A DNA stretch of 12,140 bases from VMCP01 sp965655465 (GTDB taxonomy: Bacteria; Bacteroidota; Bacteroidia; NS11-12g; UBA955). A model generated the notes under the pieces. It worked only from the letters and a program-made list of their open reading frames with translations. It did no database searches and was not told where the DNA came from. Both the position numbers and the translations under genes were made by a program. Every line of letters begins with the position of its first letter. Within the stretch, counting starts at the first letter, position 1. This document shows positions 7,233 to 12,140 of the stretch, one piece after another. The stretch covers positions 1 to 12,140 of the forward strand of contig CBFHGY010000065.1 in NCBI GenBank assembly GCA_965655465.1, read 5' to 3'.

Positions 7233-7718
7233 TCATGCCATATTCAATTCAATAGGGAGCGGAATTTTTCCATTAACTTCGATTTTCACTCCTTTTACAC
7301 CTGCAGATAAGGCACAAGTTATATCGCGTTCTTTATCCCCAAAAAAAACACTTTGAGAGGCTACTAACTCATACTGATGTAGGGCTTTTTCGACCATCAA
7401 ACTGCCGGGTTTGCGACACAAACATTTACCGGAGTAACTTTCATGGTGCGGACAATAATAAAACGCATGGATACGAAAACCGGCTTCGATACACTTTCCT
7501 TGCAGATACTGGTGCATGGCTTCAACTTCGCTTGCATCGTAAAGGCCTTTGGCAATCCCTCCTTGATTGGTAATTACGACCAAGATATACCCCAGGTCAT
7601 ACCAAATTTTAGCTCTTTCAAGAAATTGAGGAAGTATATGAAAATCAGCTACAGATTGGGTGTAATCGCCAGGATCGTGATTGATTACCCCATCGCGGTC
7701 TAAAAAAACAGCTTTCAC
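7233..7718 (-). CDS. gmhB: HAD-IIIA phosphatase, D-glycero-D-manno-heptose 1,7-bisphosphate phosphatase-like (GmhB)
   Basis: A 161-residue protein from a GTG start (7716-7718). HAD motif I is FLDRDGVIN (D7 nucleophile, D9), motif II ITNQGG (T50), and motif III carries K103 in CRKPG. Motif IV is FFGDKERD (D128, D132). A zinc loop with C89, H91, C99 and C101 (CPHH followed by CLC) is the GmhB signature and also occurs in the histidinol-phosphatase half of HisB. GmhB removes the C7 phosphate of heptose bisphosphate in ADP-heptose synthesis for LPS. With no other heptose or histidine biosynthesis gene nearby, the exact sugar-phosphate substrate is inferred from the loop alone. The GTG is supported by a TAnnTTTG element 4 nt upstream. 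The divergent neighbour is a polyprenol glycosyltransferase. Confidence 0.88.
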   Translation of the reverse strand: MKAVFLDRDGVINHDPGDYTQSVADFHILPQFLERAKIWYDLGYILVVITNQGGIAKGLYDASEVEAMHQYLQGKCIEAGFRIHAFYYCPHHESYSGKCLCRKPGSLMVEKALHQYELVASQSVFFGDKERDITCALSAGVKGVKIEVNGKIPLPIELNMA

Positions 7719-7722
7719 ACCC

Positions 7723-7730
7723 CAAATGTA
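7723..7730 (-). promoter_or_regulatory. -7 element of gmhB, probably leaderless
   Basis: Minus-strand TACATTTG (7730-7723) matches TAnnTTTG exactly and ends 4 nt before the GTG start. It is identical in sequence to the -7 element of the downstream TlpA-like gene. No convincing -33 TTG is visible. Confidence 0.55.
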
Positions 7731-7755
7731 CCCAAAATATGCCGAAAAGATTCCT

Positions 7756-7763
7756 TATTTTTG
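7756..7763 (+). promoter_or_regulatory. -7 element of the GT2 gene
   Basis: TATTTTTG (7756-7763) is an exact TAnnTTTG with 12 nt to the ATG at 7776, so the leader should be well under 15 nt. It is divergent from the gmhB element, with 25 bp between them. No -33 TTG at normal spacing. Confidence 0.5.
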
Positions 7764-7775
7764 TAATTCTACATC

Positions 7776-8507
7776 ATGAGTTCCACTCCTTATTTGGTCA
7801 TTATACCTACTTACAACGAAATTGAAAACATCGAACGGATGGTTCATACCGTGATGGCGCTTCCCAAGGAAATCGACTTATTGATTGTAGACGACGGTTC
7901 TCCAGATGGTACAGGCGCGCAGGTAAAGTCCATGCAAACCCAATATTCCGATCGTTTATTTTTAATGGAACGCACCGAGAAAAACGGATTAGGAACGGCC
8001 TATATTGCTGGTTTTCATTGGGCGTTAGATCGCCATTATGCGTTCATTTGCGAGATGGATTGCGATTTTTCACATCCTGTTGACCAATTGCCCAAATTGA
8101 TTGAAAAATGCGAAGGTGATGCGGATGTTTGCGTTGGTTCTCGTTATGTAGGTGGTGTGGTAAACGTGGTAAACTGGCCAATGGGCAGGGTTCTCATGAG
8201 TTATTACGCGTCTAAATATGTACAAGTTGTAACCGGGCTGAATATAGCGGATACAACAGCAGGATTTGTGTGTTACCGCAGAAAGGTATTGGAAACGATT
8301 GGAATCGATGACATTAAATTCCGTGGTTATGCATTTCAAATAGAAATGAAATTTCGTTCTAAACGCAAAGGATTTACCATTGCCGAGCACCCTATTATTT
8401 TCACAGATCGAACTGCAGGCACTTCCAAAATGAGCACAAAAATCTTCAGAGAAGCCCTTTTTGGAGTTCTCGAGTTAAAGTTGAAAAGTATATTTGGTAA
8501 ACTTTAG
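7776..8507 (+). CDS. Polyprenol-phosphate mannosyltransferase-like GT2 glycosyltransferase
   Basis: 243 residues, a single soluble GT-A domain as in bacterial polyprenol monophosphomannose synthases (DPM1-like). Motifs: VIIPTYNEIENI (8-19), the nucleotide-binding LLIVDDGSPDGT (35-46), NGLGTAYIAGF (70-80), and the metal-binding EMDCDFSH (93-100, Cys where Ala is usual). Then come VGSRYVGG, DTTAGFVCYRR (159-169), and FTDRTAGTSKMS (209-220), typical of DPM1 enzymes. Such proteins transfer mannose or another hexose from a nucleotide sugar to a lipid phosphate at the cytoplasmic membrane, feeding periplasmic glycosylation. No C-terminal membrane helices are present. Donor and acceptor are inferred from family only. 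It is first in a rightward set with the TM2 and DUF2752 genes and ends in a TAG that begins a 19-bp palindrome. Confidence 0.9.
   Translation: MSSTPYLVIIPTYNEIENIERMVHTVMALPKEIDLLIVDDGSPDGTGAQVKSMQTQYSDRLFLMERTEKNGLGTAYIAGFHWALDRHYAFICEMDCDFSHPVDQLPKLIEKCEGDADVCVGSRYVGGVVNVVNWPMGRVLMSYYASKYVQVVTGLNIADTTAGFVCYRRKVLETIGIDDIKFRGYAFQIEMKFRSKRKGFTIAEHPIIFTDRTAGTSKMSTKIFREALFGVLELKLKSIFGKL
8489..8496 (+). promoter_or_regulatory. Internal -7 element upstream of the TM2 gene
   Basis: TATATTTG (8489-8496), an exact TAnnTTTG, lies in the last codons of the glycosyltransferase gene. It could start an mRNA for the TM2 protein with a leader of roughly 45-50 nt that would contain the palindrome at 8505-8523. 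The nearest possible -33 TTG (8461-8463) is spaced 25 nt, slightly long. Confidence 0.4.
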
Positions 8508-8523
8508 TAAAAACTTTTTACTA
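8505..8523. repeat. Perfect 19-bp palindrome at the end of the GT2 gene
   Basis: TAGTAAAAA (8505-8513), a central C, then TTTTTACTA (8515-8523): perfect two-fold symmetry starting with the stop codon itself. It is all A/T apart from one G-C pair per arm, so it makes a weak RNA hairpin and a poor terminator. As DNA it could be an operator just downstream of the internal -7 element. Confidence 0.5.
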
Positions 8524-8550
8524 ACTTGTAACCTGATTATTCTATCGATT

Positions 8551-9303
8551 ATGAAAAAACATATTTTACTGTTCGCAGTGGCGGGTGTAATCTTTGCCTC
8601 CTGCTCAACCACGATTGAACGTAATGCAAACGCTTTTGGTGGCGGTTGGAAAATGACTGAAACCGCAGATAAAAACTTGACGCAACCAGTCAATAACTCT
8701 GTTGAAAAAACAAAAACTTTCGTCACGAACGATTTCACACCTACAAAATCAGAACGTACACCCAAAAATGCGATTTCGGATCGGGATATTCACTCAATTC
8801 ACCATATTGCAAATATTGCTTCAACCGAGAATTTAAAACTACAAATGGGTACAATACCCGAAATCAAGGATTACAATTTTATCCAAAAAAATGCCCTAAA
8901 CAAAGTCCATAAAGCCATTGAAAATCAGAATGCCCGTAATAAAATACATGCAAAAGCGACCTCAATACTTTCTGGACTTTCAGATAAGAATCAAGTTTCA
9001 TCATTATCTAAACCCTTAACTAAAAACACGTTCAAATCGTATTTCGATGAAATGAACCAAGGTTTAGACTCGAATGAAAAACTCATTGCCATATTGTTGG
9101 GTCTTTTATTTCTCGTTGGTGTAGCAGGTTTACATCGATTTTATCTTGGAGCCTTAACCCACAACACGAATCATTATATAATTGGGGTTATTCAATTAAT
9201 TACGTTTGGAGGTTGTGGTATTTGGGCAATCATTGACATTATTCGCATTATCGCGGGTGATCTGGGCAGTGAGCCTCGAGTGAATTTAAATAAGGAATTA
9301 TAG
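8551..9303 (+). CDS. Lipoprotein with C-terminal TM2 domain, function unknown
   Basis: 250 residues from the ATG at 8551; in-frame codons upstream lack a signal-like start. The N-terminus MKKHILLFAVAGVIFASC is a lipoprotein signal with C18 as the acylated Cys (lipobox FASC). Next comes a short TTIERNANAFGGGWKM segment resembling the post-Cys motif seen in Bacteroidota TM2 proteins. Residues about 40-170 are polar, rich in K/N/T/S, low in complexity and likely extended or helical. The TM2 domain covers 176-237: helix LIAILLGLLFLVGVAG, HRFYLG (195-200), then IGVIQLITFGGCGIWAIID and helix IIRIIAG. The TM2 domain is two membrane helices with a tight turn, found in eukaryotes and bacteria with no settled function. 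The DUF2752 gene follows after 4 nt. The combination of lipid anchor and integral helices is unusual. No enzymatic motif is seen. Confidence 0.85.
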   Translation: MKKHILLFAVAGVIFASCSTTIERNANAFGGGWKMTETADKNLTQPVNNSVEKTKTFVTNDFTPTKSERTPKNAISDRDIHSIHHIANIASTENLKLQMGTIPEIKDYNFIQKNALNKVHKAIENQNARNKIHAKATSILSGLSDKNQVSSLSKPLTKNTFKSYFDEMNQGLDSNEKLIAILLGLLFLVGVAGLHRFYLGALTHNTNHYIIGVIQLITFGGCGIWAIIDIIRIIAGDLGSEPRVNLNKEL

Positions 9304-9307
9304 TTTA

Positions 9308-9664
9308 ATGCACGTTAAGCCTGCGTTTTATAACTTACGCACTGCAACGAGAACCCTCTACAGGGTTCTCGTTATCTTTATACCGTTTATATTTTGGGGC
9401 TTACCAGCCGATTACTTTGATTCTGGTTCTAGCATGTGTATCTCCAAACTCATTACGGATTTGGAATGCCCCGGTTGCGGCATCACCAGAGCAGCGCAAC
9501 ATGCCTGGCATTTCGACTTTTATACGGCATGGAAATTCAATAAAACGATTGTGGTAGTCGGTCCTTTATTCCTTTGGCTATATATCTCAGAATTACGACT
9601 TTCCTACCGCTATTTTTTTAATCAGCACCAAACCAATTCCCAAAACCCTAAAATCGACAACTAA
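9308..9664 (+). CDS. DUF2752 small membrane protein
   Basis: 118 residues. The family mark is LECPGCGITRA (52-62, C54 and C57), followed by the AWHFDFYTAWKFN segment (66-78), which corresponds to the Gdf..A..yNp pattern of DUF2752. Membrane helices are predicted at about 19-36 and 80-95. The C-terminal tail is polar (NQHQTNSQNPKIDN). Function is unknown; the CPxCG knuckle could bind metal or be redox active, but that is inference. The start at 9308 is 4 nt after the TM2 stop, suggesting translational coupling. A perfect 12-bp hairpin lies in codons 13-22, just before the first helix. No ATG, GTG or TTG occurs between the hairpin and that helix, so the gene must start upstream of it unless it uses a rare codon. 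Confidence 0.85.
   Translation: MHVKPAFYNLRTATRTLYRVLVIFIPFIFWGLPADYFDSGSSMCISKLITDLECPGCGITRAAQHAWHFDFYTAWKFNKTIVVVGPLFLWLYISELRLSYRYFFNQHQTNSQNPKIDN
9346..9373 (+). repeat. Terminator-like hairpin inside the DUF2752 coding region
   Basis: AACGAGAACCCT (9346-9357) and AGGGTTCTCGTT (9362-9373) are perfect 12-bp inverted arms around the 4-nt loop CTAC. On the plus strand the stem is followed by ATCTTTATA, a moderately U-rich tail, so it has the shape of an intrinsic terminator or attenuator. It lies 38-65 nt after the ATG of DUF2752, within the first 22 codons, where such a structure would affect transcription or translation of that gene relative to the TM2 gene. Confidence 0.7.
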
Positions 9665-9772
9665 TTATAGAATCGTTTTTTTGAGGTTACATGATTCCTT
9701 TTCGTTTGAAAAAACACCTGTAAAAGTCCATTTTACATAAGGTTAATTTAACACTTAAATTTATTCTTAACC
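9665..9772 (+). other. AT-rich intergenic region with nested inverted repeats upstream of corA
   Basis: No gene is seen. TGTAAAA (9719-9725) and TTTTACA (9731-9737) form a 7-bp stem with a 5-nt loop, possibly a weak terminator for the DUF2752 transcript. AAGGTTAA (9739-9746) and TTAACCTT (9767-9774) are 8-bp inverted arms 20 nt apart, with an 11-bp palindrome GTTAATTTAAC (9742-9752) overlapping the left arm. The right arm reaches into the corA -33 TTG. A 10-codon frame at 9691 is too short to call. Confidence 0.45.
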
Positions 9773-9802
9773 TTGCGTTTTCATTATAAAATCCTACCTT
9801 CG
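9773..9802 (+). promoter_or_regulatory. corA promoter
   Basis: TTG at 9773-9775 and TACCTTCG at 9795-9802 (one mismatch to TAnnTTTG) are separated by 19 nt, the best-spaced -33/-7 pair in the window. Transcription should start near 9808, giving an mRNA leader of roughly 38 nt, longer than for the other genes here. Confidence 0.65.
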
Positions 9803-9845
9803 CACCTCACAAAAATGGATTCAGAACCCCGAAGTTGTAGCTCCT

Positions 9846-10796
9846 ATGATGCGCGTTTACCACAAACGACAGAATCGTGTACTCAAAGTACAGAGCTTGT
9901 CTCAATTAGAGACAACAGAGGGATTGGTGTGGATTGATCTTCAGAATCCAAGTCCAAGCGAAATTGCCGACGTCGAAGCACACTTCGAATTCAAATTTCA
10001 ATCCCGACAAGAACAAATTGAAATTGAAAGTTCCTCTCGATATTTCGAAACTGACGATGAAATCATCGCCAACAGCAACTTTTTACAGTTCAATAGTGAG
10101 CACAATCAATTTATTTCCAACGCCGTTTCTTTTATCCTTCAGGATGATATTTTATTTACCTACCGCGATGCGGATTTAACTGCATTTTCCGATTGTGTAA
10201 AGAAAATTAAAGGAACCGGTCGCTTTTTTCACAGTGGCAAACAAATCATGGCCACCCTTTTAGAAGTTGGGGTCGATAATGACGCGGATTTATTAGAAAC
10301 GCTATCTCGCCAAGTAGCAGAACTTTCAAAAGTCGTTTCTTTCGGTGGAAATCCAGACGAACAGCTCATCCTGAAAATATCACGTACGCAAGAAATGACG
10401 ATGGAAATTCGCCAAAATGCGGTAGACAAGCAGCGGGTTTTATCGGCGATTATTAAAAGCAGAGAATTTGAGGGCGAAGATTATGAACGATTGCGAATCG
10501 TAATTAAGGACATCAACTCCCTAATTGATCATGCCAATTTCACTTTCCAACGTTTGGAATATTTACAAAACACCTTTTTGGGTTTGGTAAATATTGAACA
10601 AAATAAAATCATCAAAATTTTCACGGTAGCCAGCGTGATATTCATGCCTCCTACCCTCATCGCCAGTGTTTACGGTATGAATTTTGAATTTATTGCTGCC
10701 TTCAAATGGAAATATGGGTTCATCTATGCGGTAGCTTTGATGGTACTTTCATCAATAGGAACCTTATATTTTTTCCGTCGGAAAAAATGGTTGTAA
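9846..10796 (+). CDS. corA: CorA-family magnesium/divalent cation transporter
   Basis: 316 residues with the CorA layout. There is an alpha/beta cytoplasmic domain (about 1-120, including GLVWIDLQNPSPSEI and the ILFTYRD strand), a long helical stalk (about 125-255, ending RLEYLQNTFLGLVNIEQNKIIK), then two membrane helices. TM1 is about 257-277 (TVASVIFMPPTLIASVY) and ends in the signature YGMNFE with GMN at 277-279. TM2 is about 289-308, and the basic tail FFRRKKWL closes the protein in the cytoplasm. Family members form pentameric inner-membrane channels for Mg2+, and some carry Co2+ or Ni2+. The usual MPEL-type loop after GMN is replaced by FEFIAAFKW, so selectivity is less certain. The start is ATGATG at 9846, and no in-frame start exists just upstream. 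It probably shares a transcript with the next gene, 31 nt away. Confidence 0.94.
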   Translation: MMRVYHKRQNRVLKVQSLSQLETTEGLVWIDLQNPSPSEIADVEAHFEFKFQSRQEQIEIESSSRYFETDDEIIANSNFLQFNSEHNQFISNAVSFILQDDILFTYRDADLTAFSDCVKKIKGTGRFFHSGKQIMATLLEVGVDNDADLLETLSRQVAELSKVVSFGGNPDEQLILKISRTQEMTMEIRQNAVDKQRVLSAIIKSREFEGEDYERLRIVIKDINSLIDHANFTFQRLEYLQNTFLGLVNIEQNKIIKIFTVASVIFMPPTLIASVYGMNFEFIAAFKWKYGFIYAVALMVLSSIGTLYFFRRKKWL

Positions 10797-10827
10797 ACAC
10801 TTTTAATTTGTACTTGTTACTTAAATT

Positions 10828-11325
10828 ATGAAACCGAGTAGTTGGATCATTGTGGCTTTGGGTATTTTGGTTTCTTCCAATGCCCCAAATAACCGGATGG
10901 AAACCATACGCAACACCTACCGTAAGGCATTAACACAACCCAAATCGATACATGAATTAAAATCGCTTACCAAACATAAAAAGGATGCGATCTCAACTGC
11001 GTTTTTTGCAATGGCTTTGGCCTTAGACGCACGCGAGTCGAGTTGGGTCCCGAATAAAATCAGTTTGGCCAAGGAGGCATATACCTATTTAAACAAGGCC
11101 GTTTCGCTAGATCCTAACAATTTCGAAATTCGCTATTTACGCTTTAGCTTTTCTTGTGAAGTGCCCAGCATGCTCAATTTAAGTGAACATATACATGTGG
11201 ATAAAGCGTATATCCTCAAGCACGCTCGCAAAGGCGAGGCGCTTGAGGATATTATGAAAAAGTATTTTCTAAAATCAAGCTGCTTAAACCCATCTGAAAA
11301 GGAACAGCTTCTAAAACGTTTATAA
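10828..11325 (+). CDS. Exported small helical protein, unknown function
   Basis: 165 residues that I do not recognise. The N-terminus MKPSSWIIVALGILVSSNA looks like a Sec signal peptide cleaved after Ala19. The mature part is mostly helical and basic. Residues about 82-115 (AKEAYTYLNKAVSLDPNNFE onward) resemble a single TPR-like helix pair with the common LDPNN turn. The rest (DKAYILKHARKGEALEDIMKKY) is charged helix, and two Cys (C110, C152) could form a disulfide. The gene follows corA by 31 nt with no clear promoter or terminator between, so co-transcription is likely. It ends one base from the convergent pgk stop. A large inverted repeat occupies codons 128-142. Confidence 0.7.
   Translation: MKPSSWIIVALGILVSSNAPNNRMETIRNTYRKALTQPKSIHELKSLTKHKKDAISTAFFAMALALDARESSWVPNKISLAKEAYTYLNKAVSLDPNNFEIRYLRFSFSCEVPSMLNLSEHIHVDKAYILKHARKGEALEDIMKKYFLKSSCLNPSEKEQLLKRL
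11210..11252. repeat. Large two-stage hairpin near the 3' end of the unknown gene
   Basis: ATATCCTCAAGC (11210-11221) and GCTTGAGGATAT (11241-11252) are perfect 12-bp inverted arms. Inside them CTCGC (11225-11229) pairs with GCGAG (11234-11238) around the tetraloop AAAG, giving a compact 43-nt structure. It starts about 75 nt downstream of the pgk stop when read on the minus strand, so it may serve as the hidden terminator of pgk, since the two convergent genes leave no intergenic room. Neither side has a long T-run. Confidence 0.65.
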
Positions 11326-11326
11326 T

Positions 11327-12140
11327 TTATTCTGTGGCGCTTATTGCGGCTATTCCTGGGAGCTCTTTTCCCTCGAAATATTCTAAAAGTGCACCACCAC
11401 CGGTGCTGATATAACTCACCGCGTTTTCGAATCCAAATTTATATACGGCTGCCGCACTATCTCCGCCGCCAATTAAACTGAAGGCTCCTGATTTTGTTGC
11501 ATCGGCTACCGCTTGTGCAATAGACTTGGTACCATTCTCGAATGCAGGCATTTCAAATACACCCATAGGACCGTTCCATAAAATGGTTTTGCTGTTCAAC
11601 AAAACCTCGCTAAAACGGGCAACAGCAGAAGTACCGATATCTAAGCCCATCCAATTATCGGCGATTTCGCCACTTGGAACGTTCTGGGTATTGGCATCCG
11701 CTTTAAAGGCATCAGCCATAACGGAATCTTGAGGAAGGTGAATTTGCACGCCTTTTTCTTCTGCCCTGCGCATTATATCTATACACGTATCAACTCGGTC
11801 TAGTTCACATAAGGAACCACCAATTTGACCGCCCTTTGCTTTGAAAAACGTGTATGCCATTCCCCCTCCGATTATGATATGATCTGCAATGTTTAATAAA
11901 TTTTCAACGATTAAAATTTTATCAGAAACCTTGGCCCCACCAACGATTGCGGTAAATGGACGTTCTGGTGCTTTCATGACTTTCTCTGCATTAGCTACTT
12001 CAGATGCCATGAGCATACCAAAGGCTTTTTTACCTTTAAAAAACTGGGCAATTACTGCTGTAGAAGCATGCGCACGGTGGGCAGTACCAAACGCATCGTT
12101 CACATAAAACGTACCTAATTTTGCCAGTTTAGAGGCAAAA
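11327..12140 (-). CDS. pgk: Phosphoglycerate kinase, C-terminal two thirds (cut by right edge)
   Basis: The frame is open to the window edge, giving about 270 residues of a protein near 395 long, ending at the TAA at 11329-11327. The enzyme transfers phosphate between 1,3-bisphosphoglycerate and ADP in glycolysis. Visible marks: FYVNDAFGTAHRAHAST (the substrate-binding HRAH stretch), AIVGGAKVSDKI, HIIIGGGMAYTFF at the start of the nucleotide domain, ILWNGPMGVFE, SLIGGGDSAAAV, and YISTGGGALLEYFEGKELPGI at the C-terminus. A GTG near 12103 is an internal Val codon, not the start. The last codon is one base from the end of the convergent unknown gene, so transcripts from the two strands probably overlap. 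Confidence 0.97.
   Translation of the reverse strand, partial: FASKLAKLGTFYVNDAFGTAHRAHASTAVIAQFFKGKKAFGMLMASEVANAEKVMKAPERPFTAIVGGAKVSDKILIVENLLNIADHIIIGGGMAYTFFKAKGGQIGGSLCELDRVDTCIDIMRRAEEKGVQIHLPQDSVMADAFKADANTQNVPSGEIADNWMGLDIGTSAVARFSEVLLNSKTILWNGPMGVFEMPAFENGTKSIAQAVADATKSGAFSLIGGGDSAAAVYKFGFENAVSYISTGGGALLEYFEGKELPGIAAISATE

Noticed and set aside
8475..8765. Antisense frame of 96 codons across the start of the TM2 gene
   Set aside because: It is a shadow of the lipoprotein gene on the other strand; the plus frame has a clear lipobox and TM2 domain.
9691..9723. 10-codon frame after a GAGG sequence between DUF2752 and corA
   Set aside because: Too short to distinguish from chance, and it overlaps the small inverted repeat.
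9815..9937. 40-codon ATG frame starting in the corA leader and overlapping the corA start in another frame
   Set aside because: Its composition has no protein-like features and it overlaps well-conserved corA coding sequence. It could act as an upstream frame, but nothing supports this.
10768..10788. Perfect inverted repeat ATTTTTTCC-GTC-GGAAAAAAT at the end of corA
   Set aside because: It is explained by the conserved C-terminal FFRRKK residues. The stem is mostly A-T and has no U-tract, so a terminator is not convincing.
1..12140. Mobile elements, CRISPR arrays, toxin-antitoxin pairs, tRNA genes
   Set aside because: No transposase, integrase, spaced direct repeats, paired small ORFs or cloverleaf-like segments were seen. 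Gene content is mostly housekeeping and all frames are intact.

Overview
The window reads as a chromosomal segment of a Bacteroidota bacterium, most likely of the Flavobacteriia/Cryomorphaceae type, although the rank below phylum is a guess. Four things point there: a porT-like gene of the type IX secretion system next to ubiE, the Bacteroidota-type Tgt and YsxC/EngB proteins, a TM2-domain lipoprotein followed by a DUF2752 gene, and repeated exact copies of the Bacteroidota sigma -7 element TAnnTTTG just upstream of genes. Coding density is very high. I saw no tRNA, rRNA, insertion sequence, CRISPR array or phage gene.

Positions 1-3034 hold a leftward operon: ubiE/menG (menaquinone methyltransferase), porT, tgt (queuosine tRNA modification) and the 5' part of an lptF/lptG-type LPS export permease that runs off the left edge. 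The genes overlap or nearly touch. Divergent from it at 3090 is engB/ysxC, a ribosome-assembly GTPase. A strong bidirectional hairpin separates engB from the convergent hutH.

Positions 3782-7718 are leftward again: gmhB-like HAD phosphatase, a TlpA-type thioredoxin, then (after a terminator hairpin) hisS, whose last bases overlap the start of hutH. Histidine charging and histidine deamination are therefore encoded in one apparent transcript.

Positions 7776-9664 are rightward: a polyprenol-phosphate mannosyltransferase-like GT2, a lipoprotein with a C-terminal TM2 domain, and a small DUF2752 membrane protein. Next come corA (with a well-formed promoter) and a small secreted helical/TPR-like protein of unknown function. 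The latter ends one base from the end of the convergent pgk, which is cut by the right edge.

No new defence or mobile system is visible; this is mostly housekeeping DNA. The points worth a second look are regulatory and structural. Exact TAnnTTTG elements lie only 3-12 nt before five start codons, suggesting leaderless or near-leaderless mRNAs. Two perfect 12-bp inverted repeats lie inside coding sequence (DUF2752 and the last small gene). The Tgt lacks all four canonical zinc ligands. The TM2 protein has a puzzling lipoprotein-plus-membrane-helix architecture.
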